From: Hyphomonadaceae bacterium
GTDB taxonomy: Bacteria; Pseudomonadota; Alphaproteobacteria; Caulobacterales; Hyphomonadaceae
DNA length: 64,000 nucleotides
Assembly (NCBI GenBank): GCA_022844475.1
Contig: JALHLR010000016.1
Span: forward strand, 1-64,000
Reading direction: 5' to 3'
The position numbers and the translations under genes were made by a program. Each line of letters starts with the position of its first letter. The first letter of the stretch is position 1. This document shows, piece by piece, positions 1-7,451 of the stretch. The notes under the pieces are model-generated. The model did not search any database and was not told where the DNA came from. It worked only from the letters and a program-made list of their open reading frames with translations.

Positions 1-214
1 TGAGCGACAGTTTCAGTGGCATCCGTTCCTCCCGGCCGGGTACATGCCCCGGAAGCTGCCGGAGTCTGGACTTGGCCGAAGGGCCGGTCTAGCCGCCGTT
101 CCTTAAGTTTTGCTTGTGAAGGGTAAAGCGCCCGGCTGGCGAGCGAAGCTGACGCTTCCCCTTCCCCACCAAATCCGCTCTAACCGTAACGATTGTTCCA
201 GCCGAGGTTGCCCC

Positions 215-1072
215 ATGTCCGAGAAGAAGCGTTTTGAAGGGTCTGACAGCTATGTGGCGACCGACGACCTGCGGGTGGCGGTCAACGCCGCGATCGCGCT
301 GGAGCGTCCGCTGCTGGTGAAGGGTGAGCCGGGCACGGGCAAGACGATGCTGGCGCTGGAAGTTGCCCGCGCGTTGGGCATGCCGATCATCGAATGGCAC
401 ATCAAGTCGACCACCAAGGCGCATCAGGGCCTGTACGAGTATGATGCGGTGGCGCGTCTGCGGGACGGACAGCTGGGCGAGGAGCGCGCGCGCGACATCC
501 GCAACTACATCAAGAAGGGCAAGCTGTGGGAGGCGTTCACCGCGCCCGTTCGCCCTGTCCTGCTGATCGACGAGATCGACAAGGCGGACATCGAGTTTCC
601 GAACGACCTGCTGCAGGAACTCGACCGGATGGAGTTCTACGTCTACGAGACCGACGAGACGATCAAGGCGAAGGTACGCCCGGTCGTGATCATCACGTCG
701 AACAACGAGAAGGAATTGCCCGACGCTTTCCTGCGCCGGTGTTTCTTCCACTACATCAAGTTTCCCGACGACCAGACCATGTCGTCGATCATCGAGGTGC
801 ACTTCCCCGGCATCAAGAAGCGGCTGGTGAGCGAGGCGCTGGCGACGTTCTACCGGATGCGCGACGTGCCGGGGCTGAAGAAGAAGCCGTCGACATCGGA
901 GCTGCTCGACTGGCTGAAGCTGTTGATGTCGGAGGATATCGATGTCGAGACGCTGCGCGAGAAGAACCCGAACAAGCTGGTGCCGCCCCTGCATGGCGCG
1001 CTGCTGAAGAACGAGCAGGACATCCAGTTGTTCGAACGCCTCGCCTTCCTGGCGCGGCGGGAGAATGGATGA
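215..1072 (+). CDS. MoxR-family AAA+ ATPase
   Basis: This is a 285-residue AAA+ ATPase of the MoxR type, a group that usually acts as a chaperone for metal insertion or complex assembly together with a von Willebrand factor A (VWA) partner. Walker A GEPGTGKT lies at residues 37-44, Walker B LLIDEID at about 116-122, and an ITSNNEKELPDAFLRR stretch gives sensor 1 and the arginine finger. I start at ATG 215, preceded by a cgagg Shine-Dalgarno-like sequence; the track's upstream GTG at 110 would add 35 residues of non-conserved sequence. No VWA gene follows, and the next gene is a methyltransferase-like protein 310 bases away. The family is clear; the partner and substrate are unknown. Confidence 0.9.
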   Translation: MSEKKRFEGSDSYVATDDLRVAVNAAIALERPLLVKGEPGTGKTMLALEVARALGMPIIEWHIKSTTKAHQGLYEYDAVARLRDGQLGEERARDIRNYIKKGKLWEAFTAPVRPVLLIDEIDKADIEFPNDLLQELDRMEFYVYETDETIKAKVRPVVIITSNNEKELPDAFLRRCFFHYIKFPDDQTMSSIIEVHFPGIKKRLVSEALATFYRMRDVPGLKKKPSTSELLDWLKLLMSEDIDVETLREKNPNKLVPPLHGALLKNEQDIQLFERLAFLARRENG

Positions 1073-1382
1073 GCGGGTGCGTCCCCTGAAGCTGGCGCTT
1101 CCGGGGTAGACGCCAGCTGGCAATCGACCGTCGCGGGAATGCGGGCCATTGCAGGGCTGCATTTCCCCAGCCGGCCTGGCGCCAGTGTTTCCCTCGGATT
1201 CCGGTATCGGCAGGCTTCGCGTCGCGGGGGGATTTCCGCCCGGATATCGGGGTCCTCCGTTGCGTAAAGCCGGGGAGGTGGACGCGGACCAGACGGCGAG
1301 GTCCGACCGGGGGAACCCTCGATTTTCCTGTTGCGGAATGCGCTCGCCCAGCGCATGGCGCATGGGAAGGACGAGGAAGACG
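1073..1382. other. 310-base non-coding gap
   Basis: I see no convincing gene between the MoxR-type ATPase and the methyltransferase-like gene. The open frames here are extensions or shadows of the neighbours. The only structure is a perfect 8-bp inverted repeat, agctggcg/cgccagct at 1090-1097 and 1111-1118 with a 13-base loop, just after the ATPase stop. It is not followed by a T run, so it is at best a weak terminator. Confidence 0.5.
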
Positions 1383-2210
1383 ATGGGAATCGATGCGCAC
1401 GCCCTGCATTGCCTGGACTATGCCGGGCTGTTCGGCGCCTTCGGGCGGACAGTGACGCTGGGGCGGCAGAACGTCTTCATAAAGCCGCGTCGGCTGGAAG
1501 CGAAATACGGTGCCAAGCTCGACTGGAAGAGCCAGACCTATTGCGAGGGCCTGCTCGAGACGTGCTTTGGCGCAACCAAGGTCGATTCCATCGACCGCTC
1601 GAACTATGAAAAAGCGTCCGTGATCTTCGACATGAACGAGCCGCTGCCGGCTGGGTTTGCCGAGTACGACACGGTGATCGACTTCGGCACGAGCGAGCAT
1701 GTGTTCAACATCTCGCAGGCGCTGAACAATACCATCCGCCTGTGCCGCGAGGGCGGGCAGATCCTGCACGTATCGCCCGCCAACAATTTCTGCGGGCATG
1801 GCTTCTGGCAGTTTTCACCCGAGCTGTTCTTCTCGCTCTATTCGGAACAGAACGGTTTCAGGGACACCGAGGTGTTCGTCGCCGGCCGGAAGACGACGGG
1901 CGTCTGGTACAAGGTGAAAAAGCCCAGAGCGGGTGAGCGCGTGCCGCTGGGATCGCGCGAGAAGCTTTATGTCATCTGCCGGACCGTGCTCGAAAGGAAG
2001 CTTGCCGGCCGTGCGCTCGATGTGCAGCAGAGCGATTATGTTGCCCACTGGGGGGAAGGCGTGGCGCCGGCCGACCGGCAGCAGTCGGACACCTTCAACG
2101 CGTGGCTGCACCGGCGCATCCTGCACAAGTATTTCCGGACCCCGTCGCGCTTCAATCCCAATCTGATTCGCCTGCAGGTTCCGTATCGGCCGCAGATCCA
2201 GGCGCGCTAG
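1383..2210 (+). CDS. Methyltransferase-like protein of unknown substrate
   Basis: This is a 275-residue protein with the look of a class I SAM-dependent methyltransferase fold. The segment [21 protein letters not shown] resembles the acidic loop after motif I and the following helix, and [12 protein letters not shown] resembles the post-motif III strand (normally LKPGGxL). A canonical GxGxG loop is not evident, so catalytic activity is not certain. Similar proteins occur beside polysaccharide and glycosyltransferase genes, but no such genes are present here. ATG 1383 is chosen because a purine-rich aaggacgagga precedes it; the frame stays open upstream to 1149 without conserved sequence. The gene stands alone between the MoxR ATPase and sucB. 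Confidence 0.6.
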   Translation: MGIDAHALHCLDYAGLFGAFGRTVTLGRQNVFIKPRRLEAKYGAKLDWKSQTYCEGLLETCFGATKVDSIDRSNYEKASVIFDMNEPLPAGFAEYDTVIDFGTSEHVFNISQALNNTIRLCREGGQILHVSPANNFCGHGFWQFSPELFFSLYSEQNGFRDTEVFVAGRKTTGVWYKVKKPRAGERVPLGSREKLYVICRTVLERKLAGRALDVQQSDYVAHWGEGVAPADRQQSDTFNAWLHRRILHKYFRTPSRFNPNLIRLQVPYRPQIQAR

Positions 2211-2431
2211 CGTTCCAGCGGCAGCGCGGCGCGCAGGCCCGAATCGGTTCCGCCCCCTGCCCCGCCATGCCCCGACCATGCACCCGGGGCCCGGCTGCCC
2301 AAATCGGCCATACGCGGCAAGATTGCTTCAGAAACCCGGCATTTTACCCTCCCCAAGGGGATGCAACGGGGTTACACCACGCCCAAATTCAAGGCTCGCC
2401 CGGCGGGCGAATACAGCGACCTGGAGACGTC

Positions 2432-3652
2432 ATGGACATCAAGGTGCCCGCAATGGGTGAGAGCGTCACCGAGGGAACGCTCGCCAACTGGCTCGTCAAA
2501 CCCGGCCAGGCCGTGAAGCAGGACGATCCGATCGCCGAAATCGAGACGGACAAGGTCGCCATCGAGGTGCCCGCCCCTGCTGCCGGCGTGATCACGGAAC
2601 ACCTCGTCAAGGAAGGCGAGACGGTCTCCATCGGCAAGATCATCGCGCGGCTGGCCGAGGGGGCTACGGCTTCGGCGGCGCCAGCTGCTGCTGCTGCACC
2701 CGCCGCCAAGCCTGCGGCAACGACCAAGCCTTCGGCATCGGCGGCGCCGGTCGCCAGGGCGACGGACAAGGTCGCACCCTCGGTTGGCCGGATCGCCGCC
2801 GAAGCCGGCGTGAACCCTGCCGACATTCCCGGCACCGCCAAGGGCGGACGCGCGACCAAGGGCGATGCGCTCGCCTACGTCGCATCGAACCCTGCCTCGG
2901 CGCCGGCAGCTGCGCGCGCGCCGGAACCCGTGCATACGCCGCGTGAGCTTGGACCGCGCGAAGAGCGCGTGAAGATGACGCGCCTGCGCCAGACCATCGC
3001 GCGGCGCCTGAAGGAAGCGCAGAACACGGCGGCGATGCTGACCACGTTCAACGACGTCGACATGTCGCAGGTGATGGAGCTGCGGAAGCGCCACAAGGAC
3101 GCGTTCGAGAAGAAGCACGGCGTGAAGCTGGGCTTCATGGGCTTCTTCGTGCGGGCCTGCGTGGCCGCCCTGAAGGAGATCCCCAGCGTCAACGCCGAGA
3201 TCGACGGCACCGACATAATCTACAAGAATTTCTACAACGTCTCGGTCGCGGTCGGTACGGACAAGGGCCTCGTGGTTCCGGTCGTGCGCGATGCCGACAC
3301 GATGACGCTTGCAGGCATCGAGTCCGAGATCGGGCGTCTTGGCGCGCTGGCGCGCGATGGCAAGCTGTCGATGGACGACCTGCAGGGCGGCACGTTCACG
3401 ATCTCGAACGGCGGCGTCTATGGCTCGCTGATGTCGACGCCGATCCTCAACCCGCCGCAGTCGGGTGTGCTGGGCATGCACCGCATCGAGGAACGGCCGG
3501 TTGTCGTGGATGGCAAGATCGTGGCGCGGCCGATGATGTATCTGGCGCTGAGCTATGACCACCGCATCGTTGACGGCAAGGAGGCGGTGACCTTCCTCGT
3601 GCGCCTGAAGGAGGCGCTGGAAGATCCCGAACGCCTGCTGCTCGACCTGTAA
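2432..3652 (+). CDS. sucB: Dihydrolipoamide succinyltransferase (E2 of 2-oxoglutarate dehydrogenase)
   Basis: E2 transfers the succinyl group from E1 (SucA) to CoA through its lipoyl arm. The 406-residue protein has an N-terminal lipoyl domain with the lipoylated lysine in [11 protein letters not shown] (Lys41), an Ala/Pro linker at about 75-105, a peripheral-subunit-binding domain around 112-150 ([17 protein letters not shown]), and the acyltransferase core ending in the catalytic SYDHRIVDG (His377, Asp381). Length is normal. ATG 2432 follows ctggagac; the track's GTG at 2102 runs back into the preceding gene and is not the start. A membrane-protein gene follows after 6 bases. The usual upstream partner sucA lies 4 kb away in the opposite orientation. 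Confidence 0.97.
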   Translation: MDIKVPAMGESVTEGTLANWLVKPGQAVKQDDPIAEIETDKVAIEVPAPAAGVITEHLVKEGETVSIGKIIARLAEGATASAAPAAAAAPAAKPAATTKPSASAAPVARATDKVAPSVGRIAAEAGVNPADIPGTAKGGRATKGDALAYVASNPASAPAAARAPEPVHTPRELGPREERVKMTRLRQTIARRLKEAQNTAAMLTTFNDVDMSQVMELRKRHKDAFEKKHGVKLGFMGFFVRACVAALKEIPSVNAEIDGTDIIYKNFYNVSVAVGTDKGLVVPVVRDADTMTLAGIESEIGRLGALARDGKLSMDDLQGGTFTISNGGVYGSLMSTPILNPPQSGVLGMHRIEERPVVVDGKIVARPMMYLALSYDHRIVDGKEAVTFLVRLKEALEDPERLLLDL

Positions 3653-3658
3653 GGGCGC

Positions 3659-4180
3659 ATGGACGCCGAGGCGTTCTCCGACGGACTTCTCGGCTTGATC
3701 ATCCGGCTTGCGGGCCTGTTCTGGCTGCTCGGCGCGTTCGCGCTGGTGCGGCAGATCCGCATGGAGATGATGCTCGACCGCATGACCTCGCAGATCGAGG
3801 GCATGGCGAAGACGATGGCGGGTGACGCGGTCGGCGACGCGCCCGAATCGGGCAAGTCCGCCGCGGACGCAGCCATCGAGCGCTGGAAGGACCGCGATGA
3901 TGCAGCCCGCCGCGGCTGGATTGCGGGACAGGCGATTGTGCTGATCGCAACCTCGCTGGCGATGATCCTGCTGCATACGATCGCTGTGTTGCTGGTGGCG
4001 CTGCTGGTGATGGGCCAGGGGGTTTATTTCTTCTGGCGCGAATGGACGGCGCGGCGTGCGCCGAACGCCGATGCGGCGGCTCACGCGCGGCCGACACGCG
4101 CCACGGTGAATGCAGGGTGGGCGTCGCTGGTCGTGGCGATGCTGGTATGGTCGGCGGCGTTCAGGGGCGTGCTGCACTAG
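3659..4180 (+). CDS. Small membrane protein of unknown function
   Basis: I do not recognise this 173-residue protein. It has a hydrophobic segment near the N terminus (LLGLIIRLAGLFWLLGAFALV), a polar stretch of about 60 residues that is probably helical, then two closely spaced segments around 100-135 and a last one at the C terminus, giving perhaps four membrane spans. It begins 6 bases after the sucB stop, so it is probably co-transcribed with sucB and translated from reinitiating or closely following ribosomes. Nothing in it suggests a link to 2-oxoglutarate dehydrogenase chemistry. Confidence 0.7.
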   Translation: MDAEAFSDGLLGLIIRLAGLFWLLGAFALVRQIRMEMMLDRMTSQIEGMAKTMAGDAVGDAPESGKSAADAAIERWKDRDDAARRGWIAGQAIVLIATSLAMILLHTIAVLLVALLVMGQGVYFFWREWTARRAPNADAAAHARPTRATVNAGWASLVVAMLVWSAAFRGVLH

Positions 4181-4296
4181 TTAAGCGAAGCTTTCGCCCG
4201 CCTGCGCGATTCAAACGTCGGCAGAAGACCTGCGTTAGGCAAGCCGCGCTATTCTCCGGCCCGAGTTGGACCAGGGGCGGCGCGTGATGCGCCGGT

Positions 4297-4737
4297 ATGA
4301 GTATGCGGCGCCTATTTGCCATCTTGCTGATCGCCACGTCGGGCTGGTTGCTCTACCAGACCGCGATTGAACATCTTGGCAGCGTCGAGCGGCTGTTCAC
4401 GGGCGATGTGCTGGCGCACAGGAATGACCTCGCCTTCGTCATGCCTGCGCTGGGCGGGGCGCTCGGCTTGCTGGGCGGGCTCACCGTGTTCTTCAACGGT
4501 CCGGGCGGGGCGGCGCTGGCGATGGCGGGCGGTCTGGCGGCGGCGGGCTTCACGCTGACGCTGAAGCAGACATTCGAGCTGGATCGTCTCCTCGACAACG
4601 AGCTGGTCGTCGGCGCCTGCATCCTGATGCTGGCCATCATCACGAGTTCGATCACGCGGGTCACGGCGCGCACGCGCAGCGCCGAAGCGGAAGACAGGGC
4701 TGCACGGTTGCCGGTTGCCGGCCGGCGCGTCTACTGA
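4297..4737 (+). CDS. Small membrane protein of unknown function
   Basis: This is a 146-residue protein with four likely membrane segments (residues ~5-22, 48-66, 70-88 and 103-122) and a short charged, arginine-rich C terminus. I do not recognise the family. Two in-frame ATGs, 4297 and 4303, are both plausible. A 6-bp hairpin (cggcgc/gcgccg, 4278-4294) sits between a ggggcgg purine run and the start codons and could modulate initiation. The gene sits 117 bases after the previous membrane-protein gene and 102 bases before lpd, which has its own promoter candidate. Confidence 0.65.
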   Translation: MSMRRLFAILLIATSGWLLYQTAIEHLGSVERLFTGDVLAHRNDLAFVMPALGGALGLLGGLTVFFNGPGGAALAMAGGLAAAGFTLTLKQTFELDRLLDNELVVGACILMLAIITSSITRVTARTRSAEAEDRAARLPVAGRRVY

Positions 4738-4776
4738 CGGGTGAATCCGGGGTCGCGCCTCCCCATATTCGCTTTG

Positions 4777-4804
4777 TTGACCATGCCGCCGGGGTGCGTA
4801 TAGC
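4777..4804 (+). promoter_or_regulatory. Candidate sigma-70 promoter for lpd
   Basis: TTGACC at 4777-4782 and TATAGC at 4799-4804 are separated by 16 bases, close to the housekeeping consensus. Transcription would start near 4811, about 30 bases before the lpd ATG at 4840. Found by eye; no expression data. Confidence 0.45.
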
Positions 4805-4839
4805 TCCCGCAGCAAGCGAAAAGACGCGAGACAAGACCC

Positions 4840-6228
4840 ATGAGCGAGACTTTTGACGTCGTCATCATCGGTGGCGGACCCGGCGGCTACAATTGCGCCA
4901 CGCGCTGCGGCCAGCTGGGCATGAAGGTCGCGCTGATCGAGAAGCGCGACAAGCTGGGCGGGACCTGCCTCAATGTCGGCTGCATTCCCTCGAAAGCGAT
5001 GCTGCACGCGTCCGAACTCTACGAGACGGCGGCCAGGGATTTCGCCGGGCTGGGCATTGAGGTGACCGGGCTGAAGCTCAATCTCGACAACATGCAGAAG
5101 CAGAAAGAGGACGCGGTTTCAGGCCTCACGGCCGGGATCGCGTACCTGATGAAGAAGCACAAGGTAACCGTGTTCAACGGCGCCGGCCGCATTGATGGTC
5201 CAGGCCGCGTGGTCGTAGGCGACAAGGTGCTCGAGACGAAGAACATCGTGATTGCGACGGGCTCGGAGCCGACGCCGCTGCATGGCGTGGAGATCGACGA
5301 GGAGCGTGTCGTATCCTCGACGGGCGCTCTGACGCTGAAGGCCGTTCCCAAGCGCATGATCGTGATCGGCGCGGGCATCATCGGTCTGGAGCTTGGATCG
5401 GTCTGGCGCAGGCTCGGCGCGGAAGTAACGGTCGTGGAGTATCTCGACCGCATCCTGCCGGGCGCCGATGGCGAGGTGGCCAAGCAGTCGCAGCGCATCT
5501 TCGCCAAGCAGGGCATCGTGTTCAAGCTCGGCATGAAAGTGACCGGCGTCGAGAAGCTGAAGTCGAAGCTGAAACTCTCGATGCAGCCTGCGGCCGGCGG
5601 CGATGCGGAGACGCTGGACGCGGACGTTGTTCTGCTGGCGATCGGGCGGCGTCCGTACACGCAGGGTCTGGGCCTAGAGACGGTGGGCATCACGCCGGAC
5701 CGGCGCGGACAGATTTCCAACGACCACTATCGCACCTCGGCCGAGGGCGTCTGGGTGGTCGGCGATGTCACCTCGGGTCCTATGCTGGCGCACAAGGCAG
5801 AAGACGAAGCCGTTGCCTGCGCGGAACTGATCGCGGGCAAGGCGGGCCATGTGAACTACGACATCATTCCGGGCGTCGTTTACACGAAGCCGGAGATCGC
5901 CTGGGTCGGCAAGACCGAGGAAGAGCTGAAGGAAGCGGGCGTCGCCTACAAGGTCGGCAAGTTTCCGTTCTCAGCCAACTCGCGCGCCAAGACCAACCAC
6001 GAGACCGACGGCTTCGTGAAGATCCTGGCTGACGCCACGACGGATCAGGTGCTCGGCGCGCATCTGGTTGGCGTGGGGGCCGGTGAGATGGTCGCCGAGG
6101 TCTGCGTGGCGATGGAGTTCGGCGCGTCGTCGGAAGACATTGCCCGCACCTGCCATGCGCACCCGACGCTGACGGAAGCCGTCCGCCAGGCGGCGATGGC
6201 GGTCGAAGGCTGGGCGATGCAGATGTAG
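4840..6228 (+). CDS. lpdA: Dihydrolipoyl dehydrogenase (E3)
   Basis: E3 reoxidises the dihydrolipoyl arm of 2-oxo acid dehydrogenase complexes and passes electrons to NAD through FAD and a redox disulfide. The 462-residue protein has the FAD-binding GGGPGG at residues 11-16, the redox pair Cys43/Cys48 in GGTCLNVGCIPSKAM, an NAD-binding GAGIIGLELGSVW motif in the middle, and the C-terminal interface motif CHAHPTLTEA that supplies the catalytic His-Glu. Length is typical. ATG 4840 lies downstream of a purine-rich leader. It is in the same direction as sucB, separated by two membrane-protein genes, and probably serves the SucAB complex. Confidence 0.97.
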   Translation: MSETFDVVIIGGGPGGYNCATRCGQLGMKVALIEKRDKLGGTCLNVGCIPSKAMLHASELYETAARDFAGLGIEVTGLKLNLDNMQKQKEDAVSGLTAGIAYLMKKHKVTVFNGAGRIDGPGRVVVGDKVLETKNIVIATGSEPTPLHGVEIDEERVVSSTGALTLKAVPKRMIVIGAGIIGLELGSVWRRLGAEVTVVEYLDRILPGADGEVAKQSQRIFAKQGIVFKLGMKVTGVEKLKSKLKLSMQPAAGGDAETLDADVVLLAIGRRPYTQGLGLETVGITPDRRGQISNDHYRTSAEGVWVVGDVTSGPMLAHKAEDEAVACAELIAGKAGHVNYDIIPGVVYTKPEIAWVGKTEEELKEAGVAYKVGKFPFSANSRAKTNHETDGFVKILADATTDQVLGAHLVGVGAGEMVAEVCVAMEFGASSEDIARTCHAHPTLTEAVRQAAMAVEGWAMQM

Positions 6229-6467
6229 GGGTGGCCTGTCCGGCTGCTTTGCCGCCAGCCCCCTCTTGTCCTGAGGGTCAGCTCCCCGCCGCCTGGCGTC
6301 CGGGGAGGACTTCCCGGTGTGGCCCGCAATTCGACAGGGTCCGGCTGCGAAGCGGCCGGATCGCGCGACACAGCGCGCAACCCATGACAGTTAACAGCAC
6401 ACCGCGGCATGGCCTTTGCGGGCCTGCTGTGCTTGGGTTTCGGGCGAGGTGCTTGGGGAGGGATTTG

Positions 6468-7367
6468 TTGAGTTCGGTATCGGGCCTGGTCGGCGAACTG
6501 GCGCAGGCGCGCGAAGCCGTTGCGGCGCGGCTGCGCGGCGTCGATCCGGCTGACTTCCAGGCGCTGCGCCGCGCCTATGACGCGTTCGCCCAGAACGACC
6601 CGACGCCGAAGATCGCAACCGAATCCGGCATCGTGCTCAACGGCGTGCCCTGCCTTGGCCTGCTGCCCGAGAATGCGAGCGGGGACCATGCCGTGTTCTG
6701 GTGCCATGGCGGCGGCTTCACCATGGGCTCGTCGAAATCGCATCGCGGCCTCGCGAGCCAGGTGGCGGGCCATGCAAAGATCGGCGTGATCCTGCCCGAC
6801 TACAGGCTTGCCCCCGAGCATCGTCATCCCGCTGCGGTGGAGGATTGCGTTGCCGCCTATCTCGGCATGCTGGGCGAAGACGTGAAGGCGCACAATGTGA
6901 TCATCGCTGGCGACAGCGCAGGCGCAGCGCTCGCCATGGCGACGGTGCTGCGCCTGCGCGACATTGGCGCCTCGATGCCGGCCGGCATGATCCTGCTGTC
7001 GCCCTGGGTCGATCTTGCCAACCGCGGATGGAGCCACGTGGCGAAAGCGCAGCGTGACCCCTTCCTCACGACCAAGGGGCTGAACATCCGCGCGCAGGAA
7101 TATTTCGGCGGCGGCGGCACGATGCCGATCCTGGAGAGCGACCTGCGCGGCTTGCCGCCAGCCTATATCCAGACCGGCGAGGCGGAAATTCTCATGTCGG
7201 ATTCAACGGCGCTGGCAGAGCGGCTTGGCGCGGCCGGCGTGCCTGTCACGCTGGAGATCTGGCCGGACATGTTCCACGTCTTCCAGGCGCGGTATGCGAT
7301 GCTCAGCCAGGCGCGGCAGGCCGTGGAGCGGCTGGGACAGTGGTGCGCTGCGCATGTGGGGAAGTAG
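6468..7367 (+). CDS. Alpha/beta hydrolase, hormone-sensitive-lipase (family IV esterase) type
   Basis: This is a carboxylesterase-like protein of 299 residues. It carries the oxyanion-hole motif HGGG (residues 80-83), the nucleophile elbow GDSAGA with Ser150, and a C-terminal WPDMFHVFQ segment that would supply the catalytic His, with an Asp just before it. These are hallmarks of the HSL/family IV esterases; the natural substrate cannot be deduced. I place the start at TTG 6468 because a strong ggggaggga lies just upstream. The track's GTG at 6231 and an ATG near 6384 would add unconserved residues. The gene is convergent with sucA. Confidence 0.85.
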   Translation: MSSVSGLVGELAQAREAVAARLRGVDPADFQALRRAYDAFAQNDPTPKIATESGIVLNGVPCLGLLPENASGDHAVFWCHGGGFTMGSSKSHRGLASQVAGHAKIGVILPDYRLAPEHRHPAAVEDCVAAYLGMLGEDVKAHNVIIAGDSAGAALAMATVLRLRDIGASMPAGMILLSPWVDLANRGWSHVAKAQRDPFLTTKGLNIRAQEYFGGGGTMPILESDLRGLPPAYIQTGEAEILMSDSTALAERLGAAGVPVTLEIWPDMFHVFQARYAMLSQARQAVERLGQWCAAHVGK

Positions 7368-7396
7368 CCGCTCTCACGCGCAGGCATAGACACCCA

Positions 7397-7429
7397 ACCT
7401 GTCCTTCCCAAGAGGGCATGGGGACAGGT
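7397..7429. terminator. Inverted repeat between convergent genes, possible terminator
   Basis: acctgtcc (7397-7404) pairs perfectly with ggacaggt (7422-7429) around a 17-base loop, between the hydrolase stop and the sucA stop. There is no T run on either side, so termination is only suggested by position. Confidence 0.35.
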
Positions 7430-7451
7430 CGAGGTGTGCCGAACGCGAGTC

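Noticed and set aside
89-1363. 424-codon minus-strand frame across the MoxR ATPase
   Set aside because: Antisense shadow of a clearly conserved plus-strand gene; composition is Arg/Leu-rich as expected from GC-rich reverse frames.
2372-4177. 601-codon minus-strand frame across sucB
   Set aside because: Antisense shadow of sucB and the next gene, with His/Arg-rich low-complexity translation.
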